DNA of 64,000 nucleotides from CAZLQF01 sp964561545. GTDB taxonomy: Bacteria; Bacteroidota; Bacteroidia; CAILMK01; CAYYUA01. The stretch lies in NCBI GenBank assembly GCA_964561545.1, contig CAZLQF010000008.1, positions 24,921-88,920 of the forward strand, in the 5' to 3' direction. Position 1 is the first letter of the stretch. The number at the start of each line of letters is the position of its first letter. Positions 45,282-54,335 of this stretch are shown here, piece after piece. The position numbers and the translations under genes are program-made. Under the pieces are notes generated by a model, which was not told the DNA's origin, searched no databases, and saw nothing but the letters and a program-made list of their open reading frames with translations.

Positions 45282-46553
45282 ATGATCAACCTCAAACGAT
45301 TCCTTAGCTTAACCCTTATATCTCTTATTGCTTTCACATCCGCTGATGCAGCTCGCATAATGCTTCCTATGGATGATAAGCAGCAGAACCACTTAAAAGC
45401 TTATGGCATTACCTATTGGGTTTTGGAAAATGGCGCTAAAGCTGAGTGGTTGCTCAATTACAGGGGAGGAAGTTTCAGTTTCCCTTATTCCGAGGCCTTT
45501 GAAAAGGAATGTAATGTTCGAGGGGTCACTTATGAGGTGATGGCTGATGCGCAATATGCAAGCGTTAAAGAAAAAATATCCCATCCTGAGGCCAACAAAG
45601 ATGCCGTAAAGCTGGAAAAAGCCCCCGACATTGCTGTTTATTCTCCCAAATCCAAAAAACCCTGGGATGATGCTGTAACATTAGTCCTTACCTATGCTGA
45701 AATACCCTATGATGTGGTATATGATGATGAGGTGATGAAAAACAAGCTACATGAATACGATTGGTTGCACTTGCACCATGCCGATTTTACAGGGCAGTTT
45801 GGTAAATTTTGGTTTAGCTACCGAAACGCAGACTGGTACCAAAAACAAGTAAAAGAGGAACGTGAAATTGCTTCCAGGTGGGGCTTTAATAAAGTATCTC
45901 AACTCAAATTAGCCGTTTCTAAAAAAATAAGAGACTATGTAATGGGGGGTGGGTATTTGTTTGCCATGTGTTCGGCTCCCGATACTTATGACATTGCTTT
46001 GGCATCGGATGGCGTGGATATCTGCAAGCGCATGTTCGATGGCGATCCAATGGATCCGAATGCGCAAGAAAAACTTGATTTTTCAAATAGTTTTGCATTT
46101 GAAGATTTTGATCTTGTTACGGATCCTTACAAATATGAATACTCAAGTATTGATGCTACCCAATCTCACCGTAAAATAGAGGAAGATGAGGACTTTTTCA
46201 CCCTATTTGAATTTTCAGCCAAATGGGATCCGGTTCCGACCATGCTTTGCCAAAACCACACGCAACTTATTAAAGGATTTTTCGGGCAGACTACCTCTTT
46301 CAGAAAAGACAATTTGAAATCAGAGGTTTTGGTAATGGGTGAAAGTAAGGTGCTGAACAGTGCTCGCTACATTCATGGAGAATATGGTAAAGGCATGTGG
46401 ACTTTTTACGGAGGGCACGATCCTGAAGATTATCAGCACATGGTTGGCGAGCCGCCAACCGATCTAAATTTATATCCTAATTCGCCTGGCTACAGGCTCA
46501 TCTTGAACAATGTGCTATTCCCTGCTGCTAAAAAGAAGAAACGTAAAACGTGA
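45282..46553 (+). CDS. Secreted protein of the Bacteroidota 'asparagine synthetase B' family (name not supported)
   Basis: 423 residues with a signal peptide (LSLTLISLIAFTSADA). Conserved blocks include AYGITYWVLENG, LLNYRGGSFSF, DWLHLHHADFTGQFG and MGGGYLFAMCSAPDTYD, which I recall from a Bacteroidota family often labelled asparagine synthetase B. There is neither an N-terminal Cys glutaminase domain nor an SGGxDS ATP-pyrophosphatase motif, so that name looks wrong. The GGG-x-FAMCSA segment resembles a class I glutamine-amidotransferase-like fold. It is exported, probably periplasmic; function unknown. Single gene. Confidence 0.8.
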   Translation: MINLKRFLSLTLISLIAFTSADAARIMLPMDDKQQNHLKAYGITYWVLENGAKAEWLLNYRGGSFSFPYSEAFEKECNVRGVTYEVMADAQYASVKEKISHPEANKDAVKLEKAPDIAVYSPKSKKPWDDAVTLVLTYAEIPYDVVYDDEVMKNKLHEYDWLHLHHADFTGQFGKFWFSYRNADWYQKQVKEEREIASRWGFNKVSQLKLAVSKKIRDYVMGGGYLFAMCSAPDTYDIALASDGVDICKRMFDGDPMDPNAQEKLDFSNSFAFEDFDLVTDPYKYEYSSIDATQSHRKIEEDEDFFTLFEFSAKWDPVPTMLCQNHTQLIKGFFGQTTSFRKDNLKSEVLVMGESKVLNSARYIHGEYGKGMWTFYGGHDPEDYQHMVGEPPTDLNLYPNSPGYRLILNNVLFPAAKKKKRKT

Positions 46554-46930
46554 ATTGTTAAATTGGCTCATTGGTAATAGCTGAGTAAAGTTTGAGCATC
46601 GAGCTTTTAGCAAAAATTTGCGTTTAAAGCCTTCAGATAAAAACCATCTTCCTTTACACCGCTTTCTTAATATGCCAATTATAGAACCTTATGATTGTTA
46701 CAGGGCTGTCCAGGATTACCTTGCTTTTAGCGATGTAAACGCCATATCGTTAGCGAGGTGGTAACTGTCGGATTAATTGGTGATTTGGCCCTTCATTGTT
46801 TGATGCTATTGAGATGGCCATTAAAATTGTTGCATGTTAAGCTGATTGCTTACCACCATAGAAATTGATGTTCACATAACCTGGAAAAACTCAGCATCCC
46901 TTAAATTCGCTCCTAAATAAAACTACCCAT
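46554..46930. other. Intergenic region, only short ORF fragments
   Basis: 377 nt. Short open stretches (for example 30 codons from ATG 46671) look mildly protein-like but are interrupted by stops and match nothing I recognise. No RNA gene or promoter is clear. Confidence 0.5.
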
Positions 46931-47902
46931 ATGCTCAGAAGACCCCGAAGGAATAGAAAATCACCAGCTGTAAGGAATCACCTTCGTGAAACCCACCTTG
47001 AGTTATCCCAGTTGGTTCATCCCTTGTTTGTAGTTAACGGCCAGAACAGGGCCGAAGAAGTGCCATCTTTACCAGGGAATTATCGCTTTTCCATCGATAA
47101 ATTGCTCGAAGAAGTGGAAGAAAGCATGGGGCTTGGCATTCATAGCTTCATATTATTTCCGGTTTTAGATGAGGAACTGAAAGATGGCAAAGCTACTTAT
47201 AGTTACAGCAATGATAATTTCTACCTCAAGGCAATAAGTGAACTTAAACGAAATTTCTCTGAAGCCTGCATAATAACAGATGTAGCCTTGGATCCTTACA
47301 GTTCTGATGGGCATGACGGTTTAGTAGAAAATGATAAGGTCCTGAATGATGAAACGCTTTCCATCTTAGCCAAGATGGCTTTGGCACAGGCTCAAGCAGG
47401 AGCGGATGTTATTGGTCCATCAGATATGATGGACGGAAGAGTGCAATTTATCCGTGAACAACTTGATTGGCAAGGCTTTAAAGAAGTTTCCATCATGAGT
47501 TACACAGCCAAATACGCTTCTTCGTTTTACGGGCCATTCAGGGACGCTCTTGGTTCAGCTCCTCAAGGAGGCGATAAGCAATCTTATCAGATGGATCCCG
47601 CCAATAAAAGGGAAGCCATCCTTGAAGGGCGGCTTGATTTTGATGAAGGTGCAGATTATTTGATGGTAAAACCCGCGGCTTCTTACCTGGACGTGATCCA
47701 CACGTTAAAAAACCAATTCGAAATCCCGATTGCTGCTTATAATGTAAGTGGAGAATGTGCCATGATTAAGGCTGCAGGCCAAAATGGCTGGTTGGATTAT
47801 GAGGCTGCAAGGGATGAAATGTTACTGTCCATCAAAAGGGCCGGTGCTGACGTCATTATATCTTATTTTGCCAAAGAGTATGCTGCCAAAATCTCAAGCT
47901 AA
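46931..47902 (+). CDS. hemB: Porphobilinogen synthase (delta-aminolevulinate dehydratase)
   Basis: 323 residues, full length. The Schiff-base lysines are Lys194 (SYTAKYASSFYGPF) and Lys247 (YLMVKPA). The metal segment reads DVALDPYSSDGHDG (117-130): the three zinc cysteines of the animal/E. coli type are replaced by Ala and Asp, so this is a magnesium-type enzyme. It condenses two aminolevulinates for haem synthesis. It is alone here; no other hem genes are in the window. Confidence 0.96.
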   Translation: MLRRPRRNRKSPAVRNHLRETHLELSQLVHPLFVVNGQNRAEEVPSLPGNYRFSIDKLLEEVEESMGLGIHSFILFPVLDEELKDGKATYSYSNDNFYLKAISELKRNFSEACIITDVALDPYSSDGHDGLVENDKVLNDETLSILAKMALAQAQAGADVIGPSDMMDGRVQFIREQLDWQGFKEVSIMSYTAKYASSFYGPFRDALGSAPQGGDKQSYQMDPANKREAILEGRLDFDEGADYLMVKPAASYLDVIHTLKNQFEIPIAAYNVSGECAMIKAAGQNGWLDYEAARDEMLLSIKRAGADVIISYFAKEYAAKISS

Positions 47903-47981
47903 TAAGGGCAGGATGCCTTTAGTTGGGAATCTGAACAATTAAACCCTTTATTAACTCATTATTGCAACCGTATGAGTTTAT

Positions 47982-49001
47982 CTAAACACCCCACATGCGT
48001 TCCCAATATTGGGCTAACAGTTTTTCTCCTTCATCCAGAGAATTTTCTTTGCGGACAATGGACAGTTTTGAAACATCGCTTTCGGAAGGCATCTTAATAA
48101 AGTAGGCGAAAATGAAATTACCGGCTCCTTTTTGCCAGCCGCTTCCCTGGCCAAACCTGAGGTCATTTAGAATTAATCCATTTTCCCATTCCTGGACTAT
48201 ATGCTTACCTCTTGTGATGCGCGTTAACTTCTTTATTTTAGGGTGGTTTTCAATAGGTTCCAAAAGCCCATGTTGCTTAGGAAAATAATGGAAGTCAATG
48301 TTTTGGTCTTCATCCAGTAGGGAATAATAGCCGATGTAAAATCCATCTTTTGTTTCTACATTAGCGGACCATAAGATGCTGTTAAAAGGCGTTGGTCGGG
48401 ATTCTATTTCTTTAAAATTAATTTCCTGAGTATTTAAAGCATGTTTAAATGATTGATTGGCTTGGTATTTATTAACAAAAGTAAATGCCAAATAAAGCGA
48501 GCTTATAACCAAACCCGCTATGTTCAACTTTTTCCTGAATTGGGCATCTTTCCTGTAAAAACTCAACCAAATGAGGCTAATGAGCAAAGGAAGGGTATAG
48601 ATCGGGTCAATGACAAAGATGTTTTGAAAGGAGATCTTGGTATCAATTGGCCAAAACAATTGCGTGCCCCAAGTAGTGAAGCAATCCAAAAGGGCATGGG
48701 TGAGTAGCACCAGAAAGGTCATCAAGGTCCATTTCCATAATCCCACTTCTTTTTTCTTGTAGAGCCTTTCAAGCAACCATCCAAATAGAGGCGCCAATAA
48801 GATAAAAAACACGATGGAGTGGCTGATGCTTCTATGAAAATCTACTTTTTGGACCGCCTCCATGAATTGACCCGGAATTATATCCAGATCAGGAATGGTA
48901 GCAATAAGCCCACCCCATATCATCGCCTTGTTGCCGATTTTACGTCCTAAGGTTGCCTCGCCCACTGCCGCGCCAAGGGAAATTTGAGTTACTGAGTCCA
49001 T
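47982..49001 (-). CDS. YdjM/DUF457-type membrane-bound metal-dependent hydrolase
   Basis: 339 residues. N-terminal membrane domain with the family motifs IPDLDIIPG (36-44), HRSISHS (56-62) and LTHALLDCFTTWGTQLFWP, which place Asp and His residues for metal binding. The C-terminal 150 residues are soluble. Members are thought to be lipid- or phosphate-acting hydrolases (PlsC/LexA-regulated YdjM group), but activity is unproven. It converges with hemB. Confidence 0.87.
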   Translation of the reverse strand: MDSVTQISLGAAVGEATLGRKIGNKAMIWGGLIATIPDLDIIPGQFMEAVQKVDFHRSISHSIVFFILLAPLFGWLLERLYKKKEVGLWKWTLMTFLVLLTHALLDCFTTWGTQLFWPIDTKISFQNIFVIDPIYTLPLLISLIWLSFYRKDAQFRKKLNIAGLVISSLYLAFTFVNKYQANQSFKHALNTQEINFKEIESRPTPFNSILWSANVETKDGFYIGYYSLLDEDQNIDFHYFPKQHGLLEPIENHPKIKKLTRITRGKHIVQEWENGLILNDLRFGQGSGWQKGAGNFIFAYFIKMPSESDVSKLSIVRKENSLDEGEKLLAQYWERMWGV

Positions 49002-49159
49002 GCCAGCATGTTTAAGTACTTGGTTGATGAATTTAGGTTGCCAAAAACGAAAGTGAGTTTAAATTTTAATTAGTAATTATAGTTGGTCCTAAGGCTCTAA
49101 TAAGGCAACAGTGCCCCCAATTTGTTACTTTCGTTTTTTAATAAAAATAACATGAGCAA

Positions 49160-49831
49160 TCAGTTCTTGTTTGGGGATTTCGATTTTTGAACCTTATTGG
49201 GTTCTACAAAGGCAATTTCCTCTTTTTCAACTGCCTGAAAACCACCATCAATGTGGTAAAGGTTGTGCTTGCCTTGCGCTTTTAAATAAGATATTAGCCC
49301 CATGGACTTCGCACCATCCCTGCATAACAGGTAATAAGTCTTATTGTTTTGAAGGTCACCATAACTTTGCATAACTTGCTCCATAGACTTATTCATGGTT
49401 TTTTCCAGGTATTTCTGCTTAAATTCATCTTCAGGTCTTAGATCAAATACCTCAATGTTGTCATCGTGCTTTATGTCGAGGGAAAATTCATAAGGTGATA
49501 TAGAAATGGCCATGTCTATTTGATTGCCAGCTTCTAACCAGCTTTTAAAGCCATTTTTTAAATATCCATACATGTTGGAATAATTCCGGGATTTAAGGGC
49601 TTCTACAATTTCTTCTTCCTGGTTTTCAGGTGGTATTACAACAAATGCCCGATCAGGAAATACAAATTGTTCCATTAATTCATCAAAGCGATGTTCGTAA
49701 GGGATGTTAATCGAGCCTGGTATCAACCCTTCGCTAAAATCTTGCGGGGTTCTAACATCAATTAACATTACACTATGCTTCTTATATTCAGCGATTTGTT
49801 CGGGTGTTAAAGCTTCTACTGCTGGACTCAT
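49160..49831 (-). CDS. Tandem rhodanese-domain protein, first domain inactive
   Basis: 223 residues from ATG 49831. Two rhodanese domains: the first has the typical VMLIDVRTPQDF and PGSINIPYE start but its active-site loop reads VVIPPENQ with no Cys; the second has the complete YYLLCRDGAKS loop. Thus the C-terminal domain is likely the sulfurtransferase and the first structural, as in tandem thiosulfate sulfurtransferases, though with the domains reduced to about 110 residues each. An upstream in-frame TTG is less likely. Cytoplasmic. Confidence 0.82.
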   Translation of the reverse strand: MSPAVEALTPEQIAEYKKHSVMLIDVRTPQDFSEGLIPGSINIPYEHRFDELMEQFVFPDRAFVVIPPENQEEEIVEALKSRNYSNMYGYLKNGFKSWLEAGNQIDMAISISPYEFSLDIKHDDNIEVFDLRPEDEFKQKYLEKTMNKSMEQVMQSYGDLQNNKTYYLLCRDGAKSMGLISYLKAQGKHNLYHIDGGFQAVEKEEIAFVEPNKVQKSKSPNKN

Positions 49832-49948
49832 ATTTTTTGCTTTTTGGTACAATTAAAAAGTAGTTATAAGTTTTTATTTACAATTATTTCAACTAATCAT
49901 TTTTGCGGGATTTGAACCTTGGGCCAAGAACCGCTTACCATGGTCTTA

Positions 49949-50650
49949 CTATTTATTCAATATGCTTTCCACCTTCTTGGATTCATGGGTAACAAAATCT
50001 TTTAGATAAAAAGGTTCGAAAAAAGCTAAATCTTCAAAGTCCTTGTTGGCTAAACGTTCTTGAGCCAAAGATGCCATATTGGATGCCATTGGTGTAATCT
50101 TCTCTAAGAAATTTGCATTGGAATGGTTACTTACATAAGGTTTCGTTTTTTCGAGCCCATTGCCAAAGAAATAGGTCTTGTTTCTTTGTATAATTTCATC
50201 CATAAAGTTTTGATCAACAATCATGGCCTGGCTTTTTTGCTGAAAGTTTAAGTTTTGATCAAAAACTGCAGTATAAACCTCCATTCTTCGGGCGTCCAGC
50301 AAGGGTACTAAAAGCACTTTTTTAGCATCGGTTTGATTGGCAGCTTCGGCAGCCATTATTTGCAACGTATTAATGCCAATCAAAGGGATATCCATCCCAA
50401 AAGCAAGCCCCTTAGCTGTAGCTACACCAATTCTTAAGCCGGTGTATGAACCAGGACCTTTGCTCACTGCTATCGCTTCAAGCTCATTAAAGGATAGCTT
50501 GGTTGTTTCCATTAACTCATAAATGAAGGAAACGAGTTTTTTAGAGTGAATGCTTTTACCAACCTCATCCTTTTGTTCAATATGGTAATTGTGGTCCATG
50601 ATAGCTACTGAACAAACATCTGTTGAGGTTTCAAGCATTAATAGCGCCAT
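49949..50650 (-). CDS. tsaB: tRNA threonylcarbamoyladenosine biosynthesis protein TsaB
   Basis: 233 residues of the ASKHA-fold YeaZ/TsaB family: start ALLMLETSTDVCSVAI, then AIAVSKGPGSYTGLRIG and GLAFGMDIPLIGINTL. It lacks the metal-binding His pair of TsaD, as expected for the partner subunit. It helps TsaD and TsaE make t6A37 in tRNA. It is downstream of the TauE-like permease gene by 23 nt, likely co-transcribed but not functionally linked. Confidence 0.93.
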   Translation of the reverse strand: MALLMLETSTDVCSVAIMDHNYHIEQKDEVGKSIHSKKLVSFIYELMETTKLSFNELEAIAVSKGPGSYTGLRIGVATAKGLAFGMDIPLIGINTLQIMAAEAANQTDAKKVLLVPLLDARRMEVYTAVFDQNLNFQQKSQAMIVDQNFMDEIIQRNKTYFFGNGLEKTKPYVSNHSNANFLEKITPMASNMASLAQERLANKDFEDLAFFEPFYLKDFVTHESKKVESILNK

Positions 50651-50673
50651 TCAATTAAGGGTTTTTACTGTTA

Positions 50674-51498
50674 TTAAAAGTAGAATTGATAGCTCATTTT
50701 TACAATCACCAAAAGCATGACGATACCAAAAATAATACGGATGGCCTTTCCGGATAATTTTTGAGCAATCCGCACTCCAACAGGGGCAAAAATAATAACA
50801 CCCAAAGCCACTGGTAGAACCAATGGTATAATAAGGTACCCAATGGTGCCTGCAAATTCTACTGGGGCAAGCTGTTCGGTGCCATAATAAAGGCTCATGG
50901 CCAAAGCAAAAAATGGCATCATGCCCAGGGAAATCGAAGAAGCCTTTACAATTTTTAACCGCATCATGCCTGCCAATATCGGGATCAATATAATGCCTCC
51001 TCCCAAACCTGAAAGTGCTGATAACATACCACTGAAAAATCCGGTTATGATAAAATTAGCAGGAGGGAGGTCACTTCTTGTTACCACCATTCCTTTTGAT
51101 TTGATCGGCCAGAACATCCTAAATGCAAAAATTAAGAGGATTAGGATAAAGAATACGGCAAACCGCTCTTTGGAATACCAATCATACTTAACTATAAAAA
51201 AGGAGGTTATCAAAGCAGCCACTATGCCAGGTACAGCTGTTATGATAACTTCCCTGAAATAAAAGTTTTTGGTTCTGATTTGCTTAATGGTACCAGAAAC
51301 GCCAGCAAAGAAAACCCCGAAGATGGAATTGGATACCAAATACTTAACAATCTCAACGTCACTAAGATCAAAAAACTGGAGGTAGTAGGTAAAAGCTACC
51401 ACATACACCAAACCACCCCCTATGCCTAACAAGCCTGCTAATGCGCCCCCTACGCTACCGGTTATGAAAAGGATTAAAAGATCATAAATGTCAAACAC
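50674..51498 (-). CDS. Sulfite exporter TauE/SafE-family permease
   Basis: 274 residues, about eight membrane helices, with the two family repeats starting GGALAGLLGIGGGLVYV and SGMLSALSGLGGGIILIP. TauE/SafE permeases export sulfoacetate, sulfite or related anions; the substrate is unknown. The start is GTG at 51498 immediately before the first helix (FDIYDLLILF). It follows ctp by 71 nt on the same strand and precedes tsaB. Confidence 0.9.
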   Translation of the reverse strand: MFDIYDLLILFITGSVGGALAGLLGIGGGLVYVVAFTYYLQFFDLSDVEIVKYLVSNSIFGVFFAGVSGTIKQIRTKNFYFREVIITAVPGIVAALITSFFIVKYDWYSKERFAVFFILILLIFAFRMFWPIKSKGMVVTRSDLPPANFIITGFFSGMLSALSGLGGGIILIPILAGMMRLKIVKASSISLGMMPFFALAMSLYYGTEQLAPVEFAGTIGYLIIPLVLPVALGVIIFAPVGVRIAQKLSGKAIRIIFGIVMLLVIVKMSYQFYF

Positions 51499-51568
51499 GT
51501 TGATGGTATTGTTAATTGATGCAGGCTAAAAAGGCGTTTCATTACCCTAATCTCTTCCTAAAACGCCT

Positions 51569-53239
51569 TCAATTGCGCGGCTCTATGTTAAGAATATTGT
51601 AATAGCGATCAGAATCCGTTAAAACATCCAAACCTTTTTGCACATATTCATCATTCTCCAGAGAAGCCTCTATTCTGCCAGCTTGATAATAATAACGGGA
51701 AATGATCTCCTTTTCTATCAAAGCTTGGATTTCATTTTTGTAAAGTTCAAGATCGTTCTGCTTGTGCTTTTTCAAATTTTCCTTAAGTTGATCAATGTTA
51801 TTATTAATTCCGGCATAATAATTTTCATCCTTGGATGTACTAACCAATTGCTTGATTTTTTTCTCGGTATTGGTAGTATACTCGTATTCCCGATCATTCA
51901 GGAATTTAACAAAATCCTTATACATTTCATCTGTGAACTTGAATTCATTTGGACTGGGAATGGTATCATGATTATTTCTGTAAAGGGTGGCATAATCAAA
52001 GATCAGTCTTTTGTTTAAAAGGCTTTTTATGATCTTAGGCCTGTCTTCAGGGTCTACTTTCACATCTGGTGTAATACCGTCACCATCGTGAACGGTTCTA
52101 CCGTTCTTGGTTTCAAATTTAATTTCAGAAGAATCAGGGATCTCTTCCGGACTTCTATTTGATTGGGAGTAATTTCTTGCCTGGATGCCTCGGCCACTTG
52201 GAATGTAATATTCGGCAATGGTTAATTTTAACTTAGCATTGTAAGGAAGTGATTTGGCCTGTTGTACCAAGCCTTTTCCATAAGTTTGTTTGCCTACAAC
52301 AACGCCACGATCCAAGTCTTGCATGGTACCAGAAACGATCTCTGAAGCCGATGCAGATTCACCATCTACCAATACAGTCAACGGAATATTTTTATCAACC
52401 GGAGCGGTGTAGGTTTTATAGGTCTTGTTCCATTCGTCAACCTTGCCTTTGGTTTTAACCACGAGCTGCCCTTTATTCACAAACCAGGATACGGTTTTAA
52501 CAGCTTCATTAAGGATCCCTCCAGGATTTCCTCTTAAATCAAGAATTAATCCCCTAAGGCTATCCCGCTTTTTAAGATTGAGTATTTCTTCTTTTACTTC
52601 TTCGCTTGCATTTTTTCTAAAATTGTTAAACCTAATATAACCAACGTTCTCATCCTCAATCATTCCGGCATAAGGTACGTTGGGCATTTCTATATTTTTA
52701 CGCGTTAAAGTTTTGTGCAGCGTGTCGTTAAAGCCCGGTCGCTCAATGGTTACATCTACTTTTGTATCAGGTTCTCCTTTCAGCAATTCGCTCACCTCAT
52801 TGGTGCCTTTGCCTTTAATGGATTTATCATCAACCTTTAATAAAATATCCCCTGCTCTCAAGTCCGCTTGATGGGCAGGATATCCTTCATGAGGTTCAAC
52901 AATTAAAATGTGAGCCCCTTCCTTACTAATTACAGCTCCAATACCGCCATATTCACCGGTGGTCATAACCTTGTAATCCTCTACTTCGGATGCTGAAATG
53001 TATTTGGTATAGGGATCAAGGGATTCTAACATGGCCTCTATGCCAGTTTCAAAAAGTTGAGAAGTGTTGATCTCATCTACATAATAAGTATGCAGCTCTT
53101 CAAACATGGAAATGAAAATATCGATCTGCTTGGAGATCTCAAATTGTTTACTGGCCATGCCTGTTGATGTAATCACAACTGTTGGTACCAATAAAACCAA
53201 TAAAGTTTTTTTAGAAAAATTTCTAATGCCATTCATCAT
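51569..53239 (-). CDS. Carboxy-terminal processing peptidase (S41)
   Basis: 556 residues. N-terminal membrane/signal segment (LVLLVPTVVITSTGM), PDZ domain (about 95-180), then the S41 protease domain with LDLRGNPGG, catalytic Ser297 in SASASE and Lys322 in YGKG, 25 residues apart as in Prc. A helical C-terminal extension of about 150 residues follows. It degrades or trims envelope proteins in the periplasm. It overlaps yidD by 4 nt and is the last member of the rpmH-rnpA-yidD-ctp run. Confidence 0.92.
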   Translation of the reverse strand: MMNGIRNFSKKTLLVLLVPTVVITSTGMASKQFEISKQIDIFISMFEELHTYYVDEINTSQLFETGIEAMLESLDPYTKYISASEVEDYKVMTTGEYGGIGAVISKEGAHILIVEPHEGYPAHQADLRAGDILLKVDDKSIKGKGTNEVSELLKGEPDTKVDVTIERPGFNDTLHKTLTRKNIEMPNVPYAGMIEDENVGYIRFNNFRKNASEEVKEEILNLKKRDSLRGLILDLRGNPGGILNEAVKTVSWFVNKGQLVVKTKGKVDEWNKTYKTYTAPVDKNIPLTVLVDGESASASEIVSGTMQDLDRGVVVGKQTYGKGLVQQAKSLPYNAKLKLTIAEYYIPSGRGIQARNYSQSNRSPEEIPDSSEIKFETKNGRTVHDGDGITPDVKVDPEDRPKIIKSLLNKRLIFDYATLYRNNHDTIPSPNEFKFTDEMYKDFVKFLNDREYEYTTNTEKKIKQLVSTSKDENYYAGINNNIDQLKENLKKHKQNDLELYKNEIQALIEKEIISRYYYQAGRIEASLENDEYVQKGLDVLTDSDRYYNILNIEPRN

Positions 53240-53514
53240 AATTCGGCTTTTTTGTTTTTGGAAGGCACTGGGTCATAACCGTAGCTGCCCCATGGAGCAC
53301 AAGATATAAAACGTTTTAAAGCAAGCCAACCTCCTTTAAAAGGCCCATGAACCTTTAATGCTTCTTTAGCGTATTCAGAACAAGTTGGCGTATACCTGCA
53401 TGAGGGTGGAAATAAAGGAGATATGACGTACTGATAAATCCTAATCAGGAGTAGGAAAATCAGCGCCAGGCCCTTCTTCAATATTTGCAATAAGCTTTTC
53501 AAACAGGTTATCAA
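53236..53514 (-). CDS. yidD: Membrane protein insertion efficiency factor YidD
   Basis: About 92 residues if started at TTG 53514. Core: RIYQYVISPLFPPSCRYTPT, then CSEYAKEAL and SCAPWGSYGYDPVP, the conserved cysteine-containing blocks of the family. It has an amphipathic N-terminus and helps YidC-dependent membrane insertion. No ATG precedes the conserved part; TTG codons at 53514, 53502, 53490 and 53481 are alternatives, all overlapping the end of rnpA. The gene order rpmH-rnpA-yidD is the classical bacterial one. Confidence 0.9.
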   Translation of the reverse strand: MITCLKSLLQILKKGLALIFLLLIRIYQYVISPLFPPSCRYTPTCSEYAKEALKVHGPFKGGWLALKRFISCAPWGSYGYDPVPSKNKKAEL

Positions 53515-53869
53515 ATTTTTCTTCTAACGCAGCATGTTCAAAACGTTCTTTACCAGTAAAAATGATGGCTAAAATAATTTGCATTTCTACTTGGTTGAGC
53601 ACATTATACATTAAATGCTTTCTCAATCTATAAAGTTCACGCATTTGACGTTTTGCCCTATTAACATGGACTCTGCGCTTGGAATATTTTTTGGACACTA
53701 CAAACAAAACTTGTGCCGGATATTGAGTATCCAGGAAAGCGCTTTTCCACAATGCCATGAAAGGGTATTCAAGAACTTTACGTTGACCCGCCTTAGCATT
53801 GAAGAGGTCTTGAATAAGCGTGTGCTTTCGTAACAGTTCTTGCTTTTTGAGTTCGAATGTTTTGGGCAT
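53441..53869 (-). CDS. rnpA: Ribonuclease P protein component
   Basis: 142 residues. The RNR signature is in HVNRAKRQMRELYRLRK, with central-cleft hydrophobics in VLFVVSKKYSKRR. It binds the 5' leader of pre-tRNA for RNase P RNA, which is not in this window. The gene starts 17 nt after rpmH and overlaps yidD. The C-terminal 15 residues (EEGPGADFPTPD) are not family-like and arise where it overlaps the yidD reading frame. Confidence 0.92.
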   Translation of the reverse strand: MPKTFELKKQELLRKHTLIQDLFNAKAGQRKVLEYPFMALWKSAFLDTQYPAQVLFVVSKKYSKRRVHVNRAKRQMRELYRLRKHLMYNVLNQVEMQIILAIIFTGKERFEHAALEEKFDNLFEKLIANIEEGPGADFPTPD

Positions 53870-53886
53870 GCAAAACCTGCAGGCAA

Positions 53887-54045
53887 TTAGAATTTATGCC
53901 GCTTCTCACCGGAAACAGATAATTTCTTTCTTCCCTTCTTTCGCCTGCTGTTAATAACTTGACGGCCGCCTCTGCTTTTCATACGCTTCCTGAAACCGTG
54001 CTTATTGATACGTTTCTTTTTTGATGGTTGAAATGGCCTGATCAT
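53887..54045 (-). CDS. rpmH: 50S ribosomal protein L34
   Basis: 52 residues: starts MIRPFQPSKKKRINKHGF, then RKRMKSRGGRQVINSRRKKGR and KKLSVSGEKRHKF. All of L34's conserved basic core (RTFQPS..., HGFR.RM.T..GR.VL..RR.KGR) is recognisable. It is the first gene of rpmH-rnpA-yidD, with its own promoter directly upstream. It is short enough to be missed by length filters. Confidence 0.97.
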   Translation of the reverse strand: MIRPFQPSKKKRINKHGFRKRMKSRGGRQVINSRRKKGRKKLSVSGEKRHKF

Positions 54046-54066
54046 AATCTACAATTTTTGAAGTTG

Positions 54067-54096
54067 CAAATCTAAAACATCTTTGTAGATAAACAA
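54067..54096 (-). promoter_or_regulatory. Promoter of the rpmH operon
   Basis: Minus strand: TTG (54094-54096), 19-nt spacer, TAGATTTG (54067-54074), 21 nt before the rpmH ATG. It matches the paa and YbjN-like promoters in spacing. Confidence 0.75.
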
Positions 54097-54290
54097 TTTA
54101 AAATGACAAATACCAATTCTCAATTTTAGTTATTGCAACAAGAGGTCAGGTGAATCTGTGGTGATGATGTACAAAAAATGCAAGATGCATGATGATAAGA
54201 AGGTGTGGTTTTTCAAAAGTGGCTTCTTGATTAAATCACCTTTAACAATGCAATATGGAACAATGAATATTAAACATTAACCAAATTATT

Positions 54291-54298
54291 TATATTTG
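54291..54298 (+). promoter_or_regulatory. Probable -7 box upstream of GGGP synthase gene
   Basis: TATATTTG (TAnnTTTG) 37 nt before the ATG; no clear -33 element. Confidence 0.45.
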
Positions 54299-54335
54299 TT
54301 GATGGTAATTACACGGCCAATTAGCAAATGATCCT

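Noticed and set aside
46671..46763. 30-codon ORF upstream of hemB
   Set aside because: Short, no motif, surrounded by stops in all frames; no evidence of a gene.
49900..49945. GGTTCAAATCCCGC on the minus strand, resembling a tRNA T-loop
   Set aside because: The flanking bases do not form a T-stem, no acceptor, D or anticodon arm fits, and the stretch abuts the tsaB stop.
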